Of a stretch of DNA of 64,000 bases, positions 43,799 through 53,543 are shown piece by piece. Location: contig NZ_BNJI01000003.1 in NCBI RefSeq assembly GCF_016587415.1, positions 1,612,001 to 1,676,000 of the forward strand, read 5' to 3'. The translations under genes and the position numbers were made by a program. The notes under the pieces are model-generated. The model did no database searches, was not told where the DNA came from, and worked only from the letters and a program-made list of their open reading frames with translations. Each line of letters begins with the position of its first letter. Position 1 is the first letter of the stretch. This stretch comes from Ktedonobacter sp. SOSP1-85. GTDB lineage: Bacteria; Chloroflexota; Ktedonobacteria; Ktedonobacterales; Ktedonobacteraceae.

Positions 43799-46048
43799 CT
43801 AAGCAGGGACCTGGCTTGTCGTGTCTGCTGGCGTTGTGGCCAGCTCCTGAGCGAAGCGAGGGTCCTGGAGCTGGTAGGAGGGCGCGAGACCAGGCTGGGA
43901 ATATAGTTGCTGTAGCTGCTTGGTTGGGATGGCTGTCAGAGCCGTGCTGGGAATGCTTTGTTCGCCCGTGGCTTCGCGCCAGGCCGACTCCCAGATGGAG
44001 GCCAGGCATTGTGCTCCGTCCACCATCAATTGTATGGTCTGCTCGCCTAGCTGCTGCCACATGTAGTTCAGACTGTTGTGCATCTGGCTCCCGGTGTTGT
44101 AGGCGGCAATAATAGTCTCGGGCGGTAAGAACTGAAGGCTGTGGCGCATCATGGCGATAACGGCCAGTGCCGCCTGTTTGCCCCCTGCAATGGGTGGGTT
44201 GAGCGTGATACCCGCCAATTTCTGGTTGACGCCATCCACAATCTCGGCGGTAAAGCGATTGACCATGGCTGTCTCGTAGGCGCTATGTACGCCATGCTCA
44301 GATGGCTGGTCTGGGTGTCCATGGTGCAGGTAGGAGACATGCAGTGGCTGGCAGGCGTCGCCCACATAGTGGGCCATCGTGCCCGCGATACAGACGAAGC
44401 TCGCGACATCTTGCTGCTTTAAGGCCGTCACCATTTCATCGTACATCTGCCAGACGCGGAAGGGTAAGGCGCCGCGCTTGGCATCCATGTTGAGCGCGTC
44501 ATAGAAGTTGTTCCAGAGCCCGATACTGACGTTGCGTTCGTCCCGGCACAGATCGAGCAGCGTTTGCCCGTCAAAGGCCCCCTGCCCAGGTTGGTCCATG
44601 TCGGCGAAGTGGTTGGATTCATCCTGGGGTCGCGTTGTCCTCCATACCAGGTCAGCCACGTCGGCCAGGGGGACAAATTGCCCGCCACCATGAATATGGG
44701 TTGTCCCCTGTACCAGTTGATCATCTCCGAAGGCGATAGCGTCTTTATTATTACTCATCAGCGTCTTGAGGTTGGGTGATTGGAGGATGTCACAGGCGCT
44801 GCCCGCGATTTTATAATGACCAACCTCGCCCCAGTATTCGCGATGCCCCGTATTCCAGCTAGTGACAAGGTCCACATCAAGTTCATGGCATACAATGCTC
44901 AGGCAACTTGCCAGGGCGAAGCGAAGTTGCGCGCTCCCCTGTGCTTCCTGAACTACATGCCCGCCCCATTGAAGCGCCAGGGGACGCAGGAGGGTAGGCG
45001 CCTTGATGGGGCTACCTCCTGATTTCTGTTGCCCCGGAGCGTGATCAGGATCAAGACACCAGATGGTTCCTGAATCGCCAGGCATAGTCTGGAGGGCTGG
45101 CTGTCCCGGACGGGAGCCGATCAGAAGCTCACTGACATAGTCAAAGCCTCCCATGGAGCAGTAGCGGTAGAAGAGGGCCTGGATCTCACCATACATTTTG
45201 CCTGAAGCCGCGCCATGCGCGCAGACGGGGAGGCCGATGAGGTCCAGGGAGATATTCTCAGGATTCAGATTCACAGGCGCACCCAGCTCGCCCAGGCCAA
45301 AGATCTGCGCTGTCCACTTGCTGAGATCCTCGATACGAATAAGCCCCGCGTCCAGGTTGAGGTAGGCATTTGTCCCGGACCAGTCGGGATAAACCTCTGC
45401 GAAGCCCCTTTTGCGCAACTGATTTGTAATTGCCTGGCCAATTGCCTGCCGTTGTCCATTAGAAATGGTGTAGACAGTATTGCCCGGCTCTCCACTCACA
45501 TGCTGATTGGTCAGGACATAGATGTTATTGCCGTCTGTAACCAGGCAACCGGCTGAACCTATGTGCTCATGTCCTTGTGTATCGGTCACGAGTGGATAGC
45601 CTCCTCCGAGCATGTCATGAGGGAAGGCCACATCTCGCAGGGATGGAGGCGCCTCTTGCTGCTCCGGAGCCAGGATCACGCAGGTGGGAACGATACGGCC
45701 ATCTGGGAGATAGAGGAAGCGTGGCACTACCTGGTCCGGGTCCGCCTCGATCAAGGCTTGTTGAGTCTGCCATTCTTTAACGAAGACGAGCACGCAGGGC
45801 CAGGACCAGGGTTGGACGATGGTATTCTCCAGCGTGCGCTCGGGAGATTGATGACGGTGGCGCCATTCTGTTTGCTTTACAGGTGTGTGCGCGTCGGGAT
45901 CATCCTGGCGAATGCGGTAAAGGCCAATGGCGGTCGCGACCACATTCTCCAGGTTTGCCAGGTGTACATGATAGGCATCCCGCGCATCCAGCAGGTCGTG
46001 CACAGACAGCGACCTGAAGTTTCTGCCAGCATGGCTTGGGTGTGTCAA
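43799..46048 (-). CDS. trypsin-like protease fused to S1/P1 nuclease-like domain
   Basis: Protein of 749 residues with two enzymatic-looking halves. The N-terminal half (about 1-390) contains a trypsin-like domain with His183 (LTNQHVSG), Asp233 (NLDAGLIRI) and Ser326 (TMPGDSGTIW). The C-terminal half (about 400-690) has the zinc-cluster pattern of the S1/P1 nuclease / phospholipase C superfamily: WGEVGHY (Trp406-His411), SNHFADMD (His480, Asp483), AHYVGDACQPLH (His560, Asp564, His570) and a histidine-rich loop after it. Neither a signal peptide nor membrane helices are seen. The fusion is unfamiliar to me. Role and location are unknown; protein processing linked to a nuclease or lipase activity is inference. 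Confidence 0.8.
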   Translation of the reverse strand: MTHPSHAGRNFRSLSVHDLLDARDAYHVHLANLENVVATAIGLYRIRQDDPDAHTPVKQTEWRHRHQSPERTLENTIVQPWSWPCVLVFVKEWQTQQALIEADPDQVVPRFLYLPDGRIVPTCVILAPEQQEAPPSLRDVAFPHDMLGGGYPLVTDTQGHEHIGSAGCLVTDGNNIYVLTNQHVSGEPGNTVYTISNGQRQAIGQAITNQLRKRGFAEVYPDWSGTNAYLNLDAGLIRIEDLSKWTAQIFGLGELGAPVNLNPENISLDLIGLPVCAHGAASGKMYGEIQALFYRYCSMGGFDYVSELLIGSRPGQPALQTMPGDSGTIWCLDPDHAPGQQKSGGSPIKAPTLLRPLALQWGGHVVQEAQGSAQLRFALASCLSIVCHELDVDLVTSWNTGHREYWGEVGHYKIAGSACDILQSPNLKTLMSNNKDAIAFGDDQLVQGTTHIHGGGQFVPLADVADLVWRTTRPQDESNHFADMDQPGQGAFDGQTLLDLCRDERNVSIGLWNNFYDALNMDAKRGALPFRVWQMYDEMVTALKQQDVASFVCIAGTMAHYVGDACQPLHVSYLHHGHPDQPSEHGVHSAYETAMVNRFTAEIVDGVNQKLAGITLNPPIAGGKQAALAVIAMMRHSLQFLPPETIIAAYNTGSQMHNSLNYMWQQLGEQTIQLMVDGAQCLASIWESAWREATGEQSIPSTALTAIPTKQLQQLYSQPGLAPSYQLQDPRFAQELATTPADTTSQVPA

Positions 46049-46553
46049 GGTTTTCTCCTTTCAAGCAAACAACAAGCCGCACACGTTGGCGACCTGATTT
46101 GAGTAACCATAAAATGTGTTTGAATTCTTTTGCATGTTCGGCACTCAATTGAATTCATGAGTGTGTATTTCTCTAAATAAGACGCCGAAACGGTTCTCTT
46201 TTCGTGTCTCTTTAAGTCTTCTCACTGCAACGTGGCCTCTTAGGCCCGCCGGAGAAATTTACAACGCTAAGCCCTCAGCGAGCCCAAAAGTGAGAGATCT
46301 CCACAACGCTAAGCGCCTCAGTAGCCTCTTTAGAACAGCTGGGGCGTCCGTAAGGGGCGCAGCTGCCCGTTCCGCTTTTTTGGGACCTGTAAGTCCAGAT
46401 GGTGCGAGCCATGCAGGTTGATATGGGCTGAGGTGATCGGCGAGATTCCGAATGCGAAGTGCTCCTTGTTTGCTGCCATTGCCTCTGCTATACTTCTCGA
46501 TGTTGGGAGGAACACGCGGTGTGTTGGGAACAACGCAAGAAAAGAAAGGTCGT

Positions 46554-49500
46554 ATGCCGAGGTCACCACTTCACGCACTTCTCTGGTCTGCCGATCAGAC
46601 CCTCTATGAGTTGTATACCTCCGGTCATCTGGAGCAGCGTTTTCGCCAGGGAGACGAGTCTCTGTGGTTGGCCTGGCTCGAAGTTGCCACCTCGTTTGCT
46701 TTCCAGGGTCGTTCTGGCCGTCTCAATGTCTACAAAGAGGCCCGGCCACGAGGAGGCCATTATTGGTATGCCTACCACACCGCCGCCAACCGTACCTCGA
46801 AACGCTATCTTGGACAGACGGCCAACGTCACATTCGCGCGCCTGGAAGAGGTGGCACACGTTCTGACACGCTCTGCCTCGCCTCAGATGTCGCCCACAGC
46901 CAGTTCTGTCACTCCGCGCCAGATTGAACACAGGATGGCACCACTCTTGACCAAGCTTATGCATCCACCCGTGCCTATTACACTTGTCGAGCGCGAGCGC
47001 TTGCTCAATGAAGTAGATACGATACTTTCTCTCCGACTGCTCTTGCTCTCCGCCTCTGCCGGAAGTGGGAAAACCACCCTGCTCTCGGCCTGGGTGGCTC
47101 GCTCTGCGGCCTCGTCCCGCAAGATTGCCTGGCTATCCCTCGATGAGACTGACAATGACCCCACCCGCTTCTGGGTTTCGGTCATCATGGCTCTGCAAAC
47201 GTGTCAGCCCTCGATCGGTGAGGTCGCGCTCAGCATGTTGCACTCGCCGCAGCTTCCGCATCTCTCGACGGTGCTCGCTACCCTCCTCAATGAACTGACA
47301 GAGCTAGCTGAGGAAATCGTCTTGATCCTGGATGATTATCATGTGGTTGAAGAGCAGGCCATTCACGAAACGGTGCTGTTCTGGCTTGAACATGTGCCTG
47401 CCCAGGTGCATCTCGTGCTGGCCAGTCGTGTTGATCCACCACTCTCCCTCTCCCGGCTGCGTGTTCGAGGCCAGATGCGTGAACTACGTGACGCCGATCT
47501 CCGTTTTCACAAAGCTGAAGCGACCCACTTCTTGAATAGAGCCATGAAGCTCACCCTCTCGCAAGAAGAGGTGAGTGTCCTGGGACAGCGGACCGAAGGC
47601 TGGATTGCGGGATTGCAACTGGCAGCGCTCGCCCTGCAACAACGAGAGGATCATGCGGCCTTTGTCCGAGCCTTTACCGGAAGTCAGCGCTATCTGCTGG
47701 ATTACATTCAGGAGGAGATCCTCTCCCACCTGGACGCTCCTCTCCAGAACTTTCTGCTGCGCGTCTCGGTGCTTTCTCGCCTGAATGCGGACCTCTGTCA
47801 GGCGGTCACCGCAGAACCGACCAGCCAGAAACTACTAGAAACGCTCGAACGCGCCAATCTCTTCCTAATCCCTTTGGATGAAGAACGACACTGGTATCGC
47901 TTGCATGATCTTTTCCGCGAAGCACTCCTCGCTCATGTGCGCGCCACGCAACCCGCACTCGTCGTCCACTTGCATCAGCAGGCAGCGCACTGGTATGAGA
48001 AGCAGGGTGAGTTGCGGGAGGCCATCGCCCACAAGCTTGCCGCAGGGGATTTCTCCTCTGCGGCCTCTCTGATGGAGCGTGCAGCTCAGCAGGCCTGGTG
48101 GCATGGGGAGGTCCAGACTCTCCATCGTTGGGTGATGGCACTCCCTGACACAGTGGTGCGCGAGCATGCCCATTTTGTGTTGACCGCCGCGCTCTATCTG
48201 CTCAACGCCTTCGCTTCGACCAGCCAGGAACAACGCCGCAGAGCACGTATGCAGACGGAGCAGATGATGACACGCGTGGAAGAAGCCCTCCAATCGCAGG
48301 GGGATGGGCCAGGATTACCAGTAAGATCAAGAGCAGATGAAGCCTTGCTTCAGCAACGTTTGCACGTCCTGCGCGCGTGGAGCGCTGCGGAAGATGCTAT
48401 TTTCCGCAACGACCCGGCGCAGTTGCACCTACGGTATCAGCAGATGCAGCATCTGGAAAGGGACGATGAGCCGATCTGGCAAATGATCCCACTCTCCGTC
48501 ACCTTCATATTCCGCGCCATTCTTCTGCACGAAGGCACCTCTCTCATCCCGCTCCTCCTGGAGGCAAAACAGCGAGTAAGGCGGACACGCGACCGCTTTG
48601 TAACCATCCAGGTGATGCACTGGTTGACCCACGTCTATCGGCACGCGGGACAATTGCGCCAGGCGTACCAGGAATCGCTCGCGGCACACGACCTGATCGC
48701 GCAGGTTGATGGGCCTGCCTTCCTGGCCGTCTATTTTTCGTATCATCAGGGAACCATTCTTTACCAGTGGAATCGGCTGACCGAAGCACGCACCACGCTT
48801 CAGCCCTTGCTCCAGCACGCGACCTTCTGGCAGCAGGTCGATATGCTAACGTGGGGGTATCAGCTACTGGTCGAGATTGAACTGGCAGCGGGGAATCTGC
48901 CTGGAGCCGAACAAGCGCTCCAGGAGCTAGAACATTTGCAACAGCGGGGATTTGTTGTTCGCGAGTCGGTGCTGATAGCAACTCGTCTGCAATGGTGGTT
49001 GGCAACTGGCAACCTGGCAGCAGCGGGTGACTGGGCTGCCCAGCTGGTGTTCCACCCGGATGCATGGGACATTCTTCGTACGGATGAGTTCTTTGCGCTG
49101 ATTCGCGTCTACCTCGCTCAACACCGATATACTCAGGCGATGGAGACACTGGAACGCTTCCGCGCGTATCTAGATCAGCATGAAGACATGCTCACCACCA
49201 TCCCATTTCTCGCACTGTATGCTCTGGCACTGCATCAAGCTGACAAGCATTCACAAGCCTGTCAGGTCGCGGCTCGTCTGTTCTCGCTCACGGAATCAGA
49301 AGGCTACATGCGCGTCTATCTGGATGAGGGTGAGCCGATGCGCCAGTTCCTCAAGACGTTGCAGGGAACAGCGCATCATCCTGAAGAGGGGGCCGCCACT
49401 TTTCCCAGGGAGTATATTGCCCATCTCCTCGCGGCTTTCGAGCAGGAGGTTGCTCCACGAGCAGATAGCTCCTCCACTGTCCCTGCAAAACACCAACCAC

Positions 49501-49730
49501 AACACCCTCCGAGCATCACTCCCACAAACACGCTCATCGAACCTCTCACTGCGCGCGAGCAGGAGGTCTTGCAGCTTCTTTCTATAGGAGCCAGCAATCA
49601 AGAGATCGCGAAGCAACTAGTGATTTCCCTCACGACGGTCAAGAAACATGTGAGTGGTCTGCTGATGAAGCTGAACGCAGAGAATAGAACCCATGCGGTC
49701 GCGCGGGCGCGTGAGCTATCTTTACTTTAG
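46554..49730 (+). CDS. MalT-type LuxR family regulator (LAL)
   Basis: ATP-dependent activator of 1058 residues. The first 110 residues form a small domain (FQGRSGRLNVYKEARPRGGH, then WYAY and KRYLG) that I see as an added module. A STAND-type NTPase follows, with Walker A SAGSGKTTLL near residue 170 and Walker B VLILDDYH near 265, then a long helical repeat region. The C-terminal LuxR helix-turn-helix reads LTAREQEVLQLLSIGASNQE onward (about 995-1058). I chose ATG 46554 after AAAGGT; an upstream in-frame ATG at 46452 adds 34 residues without family character. The target genes are unknown. Confidence 0.88.
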   Translation: MPRSPLHALLWSADQTLYELYTSGHLEQRFRQGDESLWLAWLEVATSFAFQGRSGRLNVYKEARPRGGHYWYAYHTAANRTSKRYLGQTANVTFARLEEVAHVLTRSASPQMSPTASSVTPRQIEHRMAPLLTKLMHPPVPITLVERERLLNEVDTILSLRLLLLSASAGSGKTTLLSAWVARSAASSRKIAWLSLDETDNDPTRFWVSVIMALQTCQPSIGEVALSMLHSPQLPHLSTVLATLLNELTELAEEIVLILDDYHVVEEQAIHETVLFWLEHVPAQVHLVLASRVDPPLSLSRLRVRGQMRELRDADLRFHKAEATHFLNRAMKLTLSQEEVSVLGQRTEGWIAGLQLAALALQQREDHAAFVRAFTGSQRYLLDYIQEEILSHLDAPLQNFLLRVSVLSRLNADLCQAVTAEPTSQKLLETLERANLFLIPLDEERHWYRLHDLFREALLAHVRATQPALVVHLHQQAAHWYEKQGELREAIAHKLAAGDFSSAASLMERAAQQAWWHGEVQTLHRWVMALPDTVVREHAHFVLTAALYLLNAFASTSQEQRRRARMQTEQMMTRVEEALQSQGDGPGLPVRSRADEALLQQRLHVLRAWSAAEDAIFRNDPAQLHLRYQQMQHLERDDEPIWQMIPLSVTFIFRAILLHEGTSLIPLLLEAKQRVRRTRDRFVTIQVMHWLTHVYRHAGQLRQAYQESLAAHDLIAQVDGPAFLAVYFSYHQGTILYQWNRLTEARTTLQPLLQHATFWQQVDMLTWGYQLLVEIELAAGNLPGAEQALQELEHLQQRGFVVRESVLIATRLQWWLATGNLAAAGDWAAQLVFHPDAWDILRTDEFFALIRVYLAQHRYTQAMETLERFRAYLDQHEDMLTTIPFLALYALALHQADKHSQACQVAARLFSLTESEGYMRVYLDEGEPMRQFLKTLQGTAHHPEEGAATFPREYIAHLLAAFEQEVAPRADSSSTVPAKHQPQHPPSITPTNTLIEPLTAREQEVLQLLSIGASNQEIAKQLVISLTTVKKHVSGLLMKLNAENRTHAVARARELSLL

Positions 49731-49891
49731 CCTCTGCTCCTCTTCCGCGCGCCCTGGTTTTTTCTCCCAACTTTTTTCCCAACCTCGCGACAAATGGTAC
49801 CTCAAGGTGAACCTTCGTGTACTGTGCTCTCCGCTGCTGCACCGTATCATTTCCACAGGAGAAGGAACTGGAATGGAAGGAATACAGAGTT

Positions 49892-50113
49892 ATGCACTGC
49901 CACATTCGCATTAAAGGACATCTCGACCCATCCTGGCAGCAATCGTTGGAGGAACTACACATTATGCACGAAGCGAACGGCACAACCCTGCTCTCAGGTG
50001 TCCTCAAAGACCAGGCAGATCTTTATGGGGTGCTTTTGAAGATCCGTTCTCTGAGCTTGTCATTGCTCGCCCTTGAGACAAGCGAAACGTCATACGAGAC
50101 TGCAGAAAAATAG
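49892..50113 (+). CDS. small protein of unknown function
   Basis: Frame of 73 codons starting MHCHIRIKGHLDPSWQQSLE after GGAAGGAA and ending one base before the next ATG. The sequence (HIRIKGHLDPSW..., GTTLLSGVLKDQADLYGVLLKIR) has the look of a real small alpha/beta protein with amphipathic segments. It is placed directly ahead of the beta-lactamase-family gene, suggesting co-transcription. I do not recognise a named family. Confidence 0.6.
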   Translation: MHCHIRIKGHLDPSWQQSLEELHIMHEANGTTLLSGVLKDQADLYGVLLKIRSLSLSLLALETSETSYETAEK

Positions 50114-50114
50114 T

Positions 50115-51380
50115 ATGAACATACAGGAGATTTATGTGAATATTACAAGCAATTTACACCGCAGCGGGTTCTCACAAGAACGTCTGGGTCGTCTGAGCAA
50201 AGCTTTGGAAGGGTATGTCGAGCGAGACGAGTTCGCAGGAATCATCACGCTCATCCATCGACACGGCGAACTGGCGCATGTCGACACTATTGGCTGGCAG
50301 GATAAGGAGGCGAGGCTTCCCATCCAGCGGGATACCATCGTGCGTCTTGCCTCGATGACCAAACCAATAATCGCAGTGGCCGCCCTGACACTCGTCGAAG
50401 AAGGCAAGCTCCGCCTCTTCGATCCAGTGGACAAGTGGCTGCCAGAACTCGCCAACCGCATGGTGATGCGTGACCCGAATGGCTCGCCAGAAAATGTCTA
50501 TCCTTCTCCGCGCGCGATCACCTTGCACGACCTTTTGACCTACCGTCCTGGTATTGGGTGGGGAAAATCCAGTCTTGGGTCCAGCCTCCTTGCGTTGACT
50601 GCCGCCCCGATAGCAAATGCACTCCAGATCCCAAACGCGGAGCACCTGGCCCCTGACGCATGGATAGCCCGCATCGGCGAATTTCCTCTGGCCTATGAGC
50701 CTGGCTCGCGCTGGCTCTATCATACGGCCTCGGACATCCTGGGTATCCTGCTCACGCGTGTCACAGGAAAACCGCTGGAAGTAGCTCTGCGTGAACGCAT
50801 CTTTGAACCGTTGGGTATGGTGGATACCAGCTTTGTTGTGCCACCCGAAAAACGGAACCGCCTTGCTGTTCTCTACGGACCCGCGCCTGAGGGAGGGCTT
50901 GTCGTGCTAGATCATCCCCAGATGACGGGCTGGGCTGAACCGCCGCTCTTCGCATCCGGGGGAGCTGGCCTGGTTTCCACCGCTGACGACTACCTGCGTT
51001 TCGCGCGCATGTTGCTGGGGAAAGGTGCATTGGATGGGGTACGCGTCCTCTCGCGCAAGATGGTGGAGGCCATGACGACAGACTATCTCACGCCTGAGCA
51101 GCATACTCATGCCACTTTTGCTTTGAGCACGAACGAGATGTGGGCCAATCGGGGATTTGGCTATGGCGTCCAGGTGGTGACAAAACAGACTGGATTAGGC
51201 CCCAGCGCCGGCACCTTCGGCTGGCCGGGCGGCCTGGGTACAGCGTGGTACGTGGACCCTCGAGAGGACCTGGTGGCGCTCATCCTGCTTCAGTTCCAGA
51301 ATGCTATCGTAGCTGCAGATTGGCGCAGCAAGATTGGCGATGATTTTTTGACGCTGACGTATCAGGCAATCAACGATTAA
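50115..51380 (+). CDS. serine hydrolase, class C beta-lactamase family
   Basis: Penicillin-binding-protein-like esterase or peptidase of 421 residues. The SxxK motif with the nucleophile is Ser80 (ASMTKPIIA), and the YxN-equivalent is probably YHTASD. The C-terminal region (GWPGGLGTAWYVDP) takes the place of the KTG motif. No signal peptide is evident, so it is probably a cytoplasmic esterase (EstB-like) rather than an antibiotic-resistance enzyme. It follows the small protein gene with almost no gap; an esterase gene comes 65 bases later. Confidence 0.88.
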   Translation: MNIQEIYVNITSNLHRSGFSQERLGRLSKALEGYVERDEFAGIITLIHRHGELAHVDTIGWQDKEARLPIQRDTIVRLASMTKPIIAVAALTLVEEGKLRLFDPVDKWLPELANRMVMRDPNGSPENVYPSPRAITLHDLLTYRPGIGWGKSSLGSSLLALTAAPIANALQIPNAEHLAPDAWIARIGEFPLAYEPGSRWLYHTASDILGILLTRVTGKPLEVALRERIFEPLGMVDTSFVVPPEKRNRLAVLYGPAPEGGLVVLDHPQMTGWAEPPLFASGGAGLVSTADDYLRFARMLLGKGALDGVRVLSRKMVEAMTTDYLTPEQHTHATFALSTNEMWANRGFGYGVQVVTKQTGLGPSAGTFGWPGGLGTAWYVDPREDLVALILLQFQNAIVAADWRSKIGDDFLTLTYQAIND

Positions 51381-51445
51381 AGAGAGCAATAACTAATAAT
51401 TATGAGTTTTTGGTGAAAATAACCATAAAACAGGAGGTTATCTTT

Positions 51446-52366
51446 ATGCCTAGTCCAGAAAGCATGCAGATTCGCAGCTATTTGTTGTCCCGTAAAACTG
51501 CCCCGCGCTCGCCATTATCATTGGCCGAGCAGCGTGTCGCCTTTGAATCGTTCATCGAAAACGTTGTCGGGCATCCTCTCCCATTGCTAGAAGGAACGCG
51601 TATAGAGTCTGTAGACGTGAGTGGCGTCCCAGCAGCATGGATCAGTCCACCTGAGGCCGACGCAGAACGCATGATGCTGTATCTGCATGGTGGAAACTAT
51701 ATGCTTGGTTCGCTCACATCGCATCGGGATCTGGTCACACGCTTGGCTGCCGCGGCAGGGATGCGCAGCCTGTTCATTGAGTATCGGCGCGCCCCCGAGC
51801 ATGTCTTTCCTGCCGCGCTTGACGATGCGTTGACCGCCTATCGCTGGTTGCTTGCCAATGGGACCAGACCTGAGCATCTCGTGCTGGCCGGTGACTCCGC
51901 AGGTGGTGGCTTGATCCTGGCCTTGCTGCAAGTCATGCGTGAAAAGGACGTGCCCATGCCAGCGGGGGCAGCACTCCTCTCACCCTGGACCGACCTGGTA
52001 GGTACGGTTGAGAGTCGGACGACGCGTGATGCAACCGATCCCACGTTTACTGGAAAGGCGATTAATGCGCTGGCGAGCTTCTATGCGGGCACGGAAGATC
52101 TCCACCATCCACTGATTTCACCGATCTACGCCGACCTGCGCGGCTTTCCACCCTTGCGGATTGATGTCGGTCAGGACGAAGTATTTTTGGATGACTCCCT
52201 CCAGGTCGCAGACCATGCCAGAGCCGCGCAGGTTCCGGTCGAGCTGACCGTCTGGGAGGGCATGTGGCACGTCTTCCAGAACTTCTCTTCCGTCTTACCT
52301 GAAGGACAGCAATCACTTGAGCAGATGGGGACGTTTCTCCGCCACCAAACAAGATCGTCAGAGTGA
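51446..52366 (+). CDS. alpha/beta hydrolase, hormone-sensitive-lipase-like esterase
   Basis: Carboxylesterase of 306 residues. It has the oxyanion motif LHGGNYMLGS, the nucleophile elbow GDSAGGGL, Asp in VGQDEVFLDD and His in MWHVFQNF, all in the order of family IV (HSL) esterases. The ATG at 51446 is placed 8 bases after GGAGG; an earlier in-frame start adds 12 residues. It is probably co-transcribed with the preceding serine hydrolase. Confidence 0.9.
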   Translation: MPSPESMQIRSYLLSRKTAPRSPLSLAEQRVAFESFIENVVGHPLPLLEGTRIESVDVSGVPAAWISPPEADAERMMLYLHGGNYMLGSLTSHRDLVTRLAAAAGMRSLFIEYRRAPEHVFPAALDDALTAYRWLLANGTRPEHLVLAGDSAGGGLILALLQVMREKDVPMPAGAALLSPWTDLVGTVESRTTRDATDPTFTGKAINALASFYAGTEDLHHPLISPIYADLRGFPPLRIDVGQDEVFLDDSLQVADHARAAQVPVELTVWEGMWHVFQNFSSVLPEGQQSLEQMGTFLRHQTRSSE

Positions 52367-52417
52367 GGCGAGCAGACCGAGGTTTCGGTTTCTTGTATCG
52401 TTTGCTCAGGCTTCGAT

Positions 52418-52594
52418 ATGGCTCTTGAGGTCGAGAAGATCATTCAATCGGCCTCCTCAACGCCCGAGGCAGTGAAGGCAACGATCAAAGGCTTTAGCGA
52501 CAAGGGTGTGGATGAGCTCTGCCTCTGGCCCTGCCTCGCTGATCTCGACCAGGTAGATCGCCTTGCCGACCTTGTCGCTAGTAGCGCTTCATAA
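52418..52594 (+). pseudogene. C-terminal fragment of an LLM-class flavin oxidoreductase
   Basis: Fifty-eight codons ending TIKGFSDKGVDELCLWPCLA then DLDQVDRLADLV, which is the typical end of luciferase-like F420/FMN oxidoreductases. The barrel that should precede it is absent. It ends 3 bases before the convergent peptide-permease stop codon. Confidence 0.5.
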
Positions 52595-52597
52595 CGG

Positions 52598-53518
52598 TTA
52601 GAGCCGCTCCAGCCGCCGTGTGCTTGTGCGTGGATCAAGGTGATCGCGTATGGCATCGCCAAAGAGATTGAGGCTGATGAGCACAATCACGATGGTCAGG
52701 GCAGGCCCAAGCATCATCCAGGGATCGGTGCGCAGAAAGGGTTGGGCCTCGCTGACCATCGCGCCCCATTCGGGCGTGGGTGGTTGTACACCGAGTCCCA
52801 GGAAGCTCAGCACCGATTCGTCAAGAATGGCGAAGGAGATGGAAAGCGTGGCCTGGACCAACAGAGGACTAAAAATATTGGGAATGATGTGGCGCGCCAG
52901 GATCTTCCAGGTTCTGGTGCCGCTCACACGCGCGGCGGTGACGTAGTCCTGGGCCACTATCTGGAGCGTTTGACCCCGGGCGATACGGGCGTAGATAGGG
53001 ATACGTACCACGGCTAGCGCGATGACCAGGTTGATCAGGCTGGGCCCTAGCGCGGTAACCAGAGCCAGGGCCAGGACCAGCGATGGAAAGGCGAGTAAGG
53101 CATCTACCAGCATGGTAATGACCTGGTCGACCCAGCCCTTATTATAGGCGGCGAGGACGCCAAGAATGGTGCCACAGACGCCTCCCAGCAGAATCGTAAT
53201 CGCCGCGACCGAGAGTGAGATACGCGTGCCATAGAAGATACGGCTGAGCTGATCCCGGCCAAGCTCATCTGTGCCAAGCAGATGCGCACCGCTGGGTCCC
53301 TGGGCTGTGTGCGTGGGATTATAGATTATTGGAGAATAAGGACTAAGGATGGGTGCGAAGATGGCTATCAGGATGAAGAGGAGCAGGATTAGGCCACACC
53401 ACCAGCGGGGATCTTGCCGCAGGGCGTCCAGCAATTGCTTAGCACCCGAACCGGCTTTCTCTCTCTTGCCGGGTGGGTCAGCCTGCGTCTCGCTCTCCAG
53501 GCTTGTTGGTACACTCAT
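52598..53518 (-). CDS. ABC peptide transporter permease, DppC/GsiD type
   Basis: Inner-membrane permease of 306 residues for a dipeptide/oligopeptide importer. The N-terminal OppC_N segment (QDPRWWCGLILLLFILIAIF region) is followed by five further helices and the EAA loop YVTAARVSGTRTWKILARHI. AGGAG precedes the ATG at 53518. It is the last gene of the binding protein - DppB - DppC set. The ATPase genes (DppD/F) usually next in line are missing; a gene remnant and an esterase lie beyond. Confidence 0.92.
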   Translation of the reverse strand: MSVPTSLESETQADPPGKREKAGSGAKQLLDALRQDPRWWCGLILLLFILIAIFAPILSPYSPIIYNPTHTAQGPSGAHLLGTDELGRDQLSRIFYGTRISLSVAAITILLGGVCGTILGVLAAYNKGWVDQVITMLVDALLAFPSLVLALALVTALGPSLINLVIALAVVRIPIYARIARGQTLQIVAQDYVTAARVSGTRTWKILARHIIPNIFSPLLVQATLSISFAILDESVLSFLGLGVQPPTPEWGAMVSEAQPFLRTDPWMMLGPALTIVIVLISLNLFGDAIRDHLDPRTSTRRLERL

Positions 53519-53543
53519 ATATTTCTCTCCTTGCATACAACCG

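Noticed and set aside
46261..46326. Short direct repeats as a CRISPR array
   Set aside because: Only two imperfect units, with no further repeats and no cas genes nearby.
46161..46421. 86-codon frame upstream of the LuxR-type gene
   Set aside because: No ribosome-binding site, odd composition and no family features; it covers the direct repeats noted separately.
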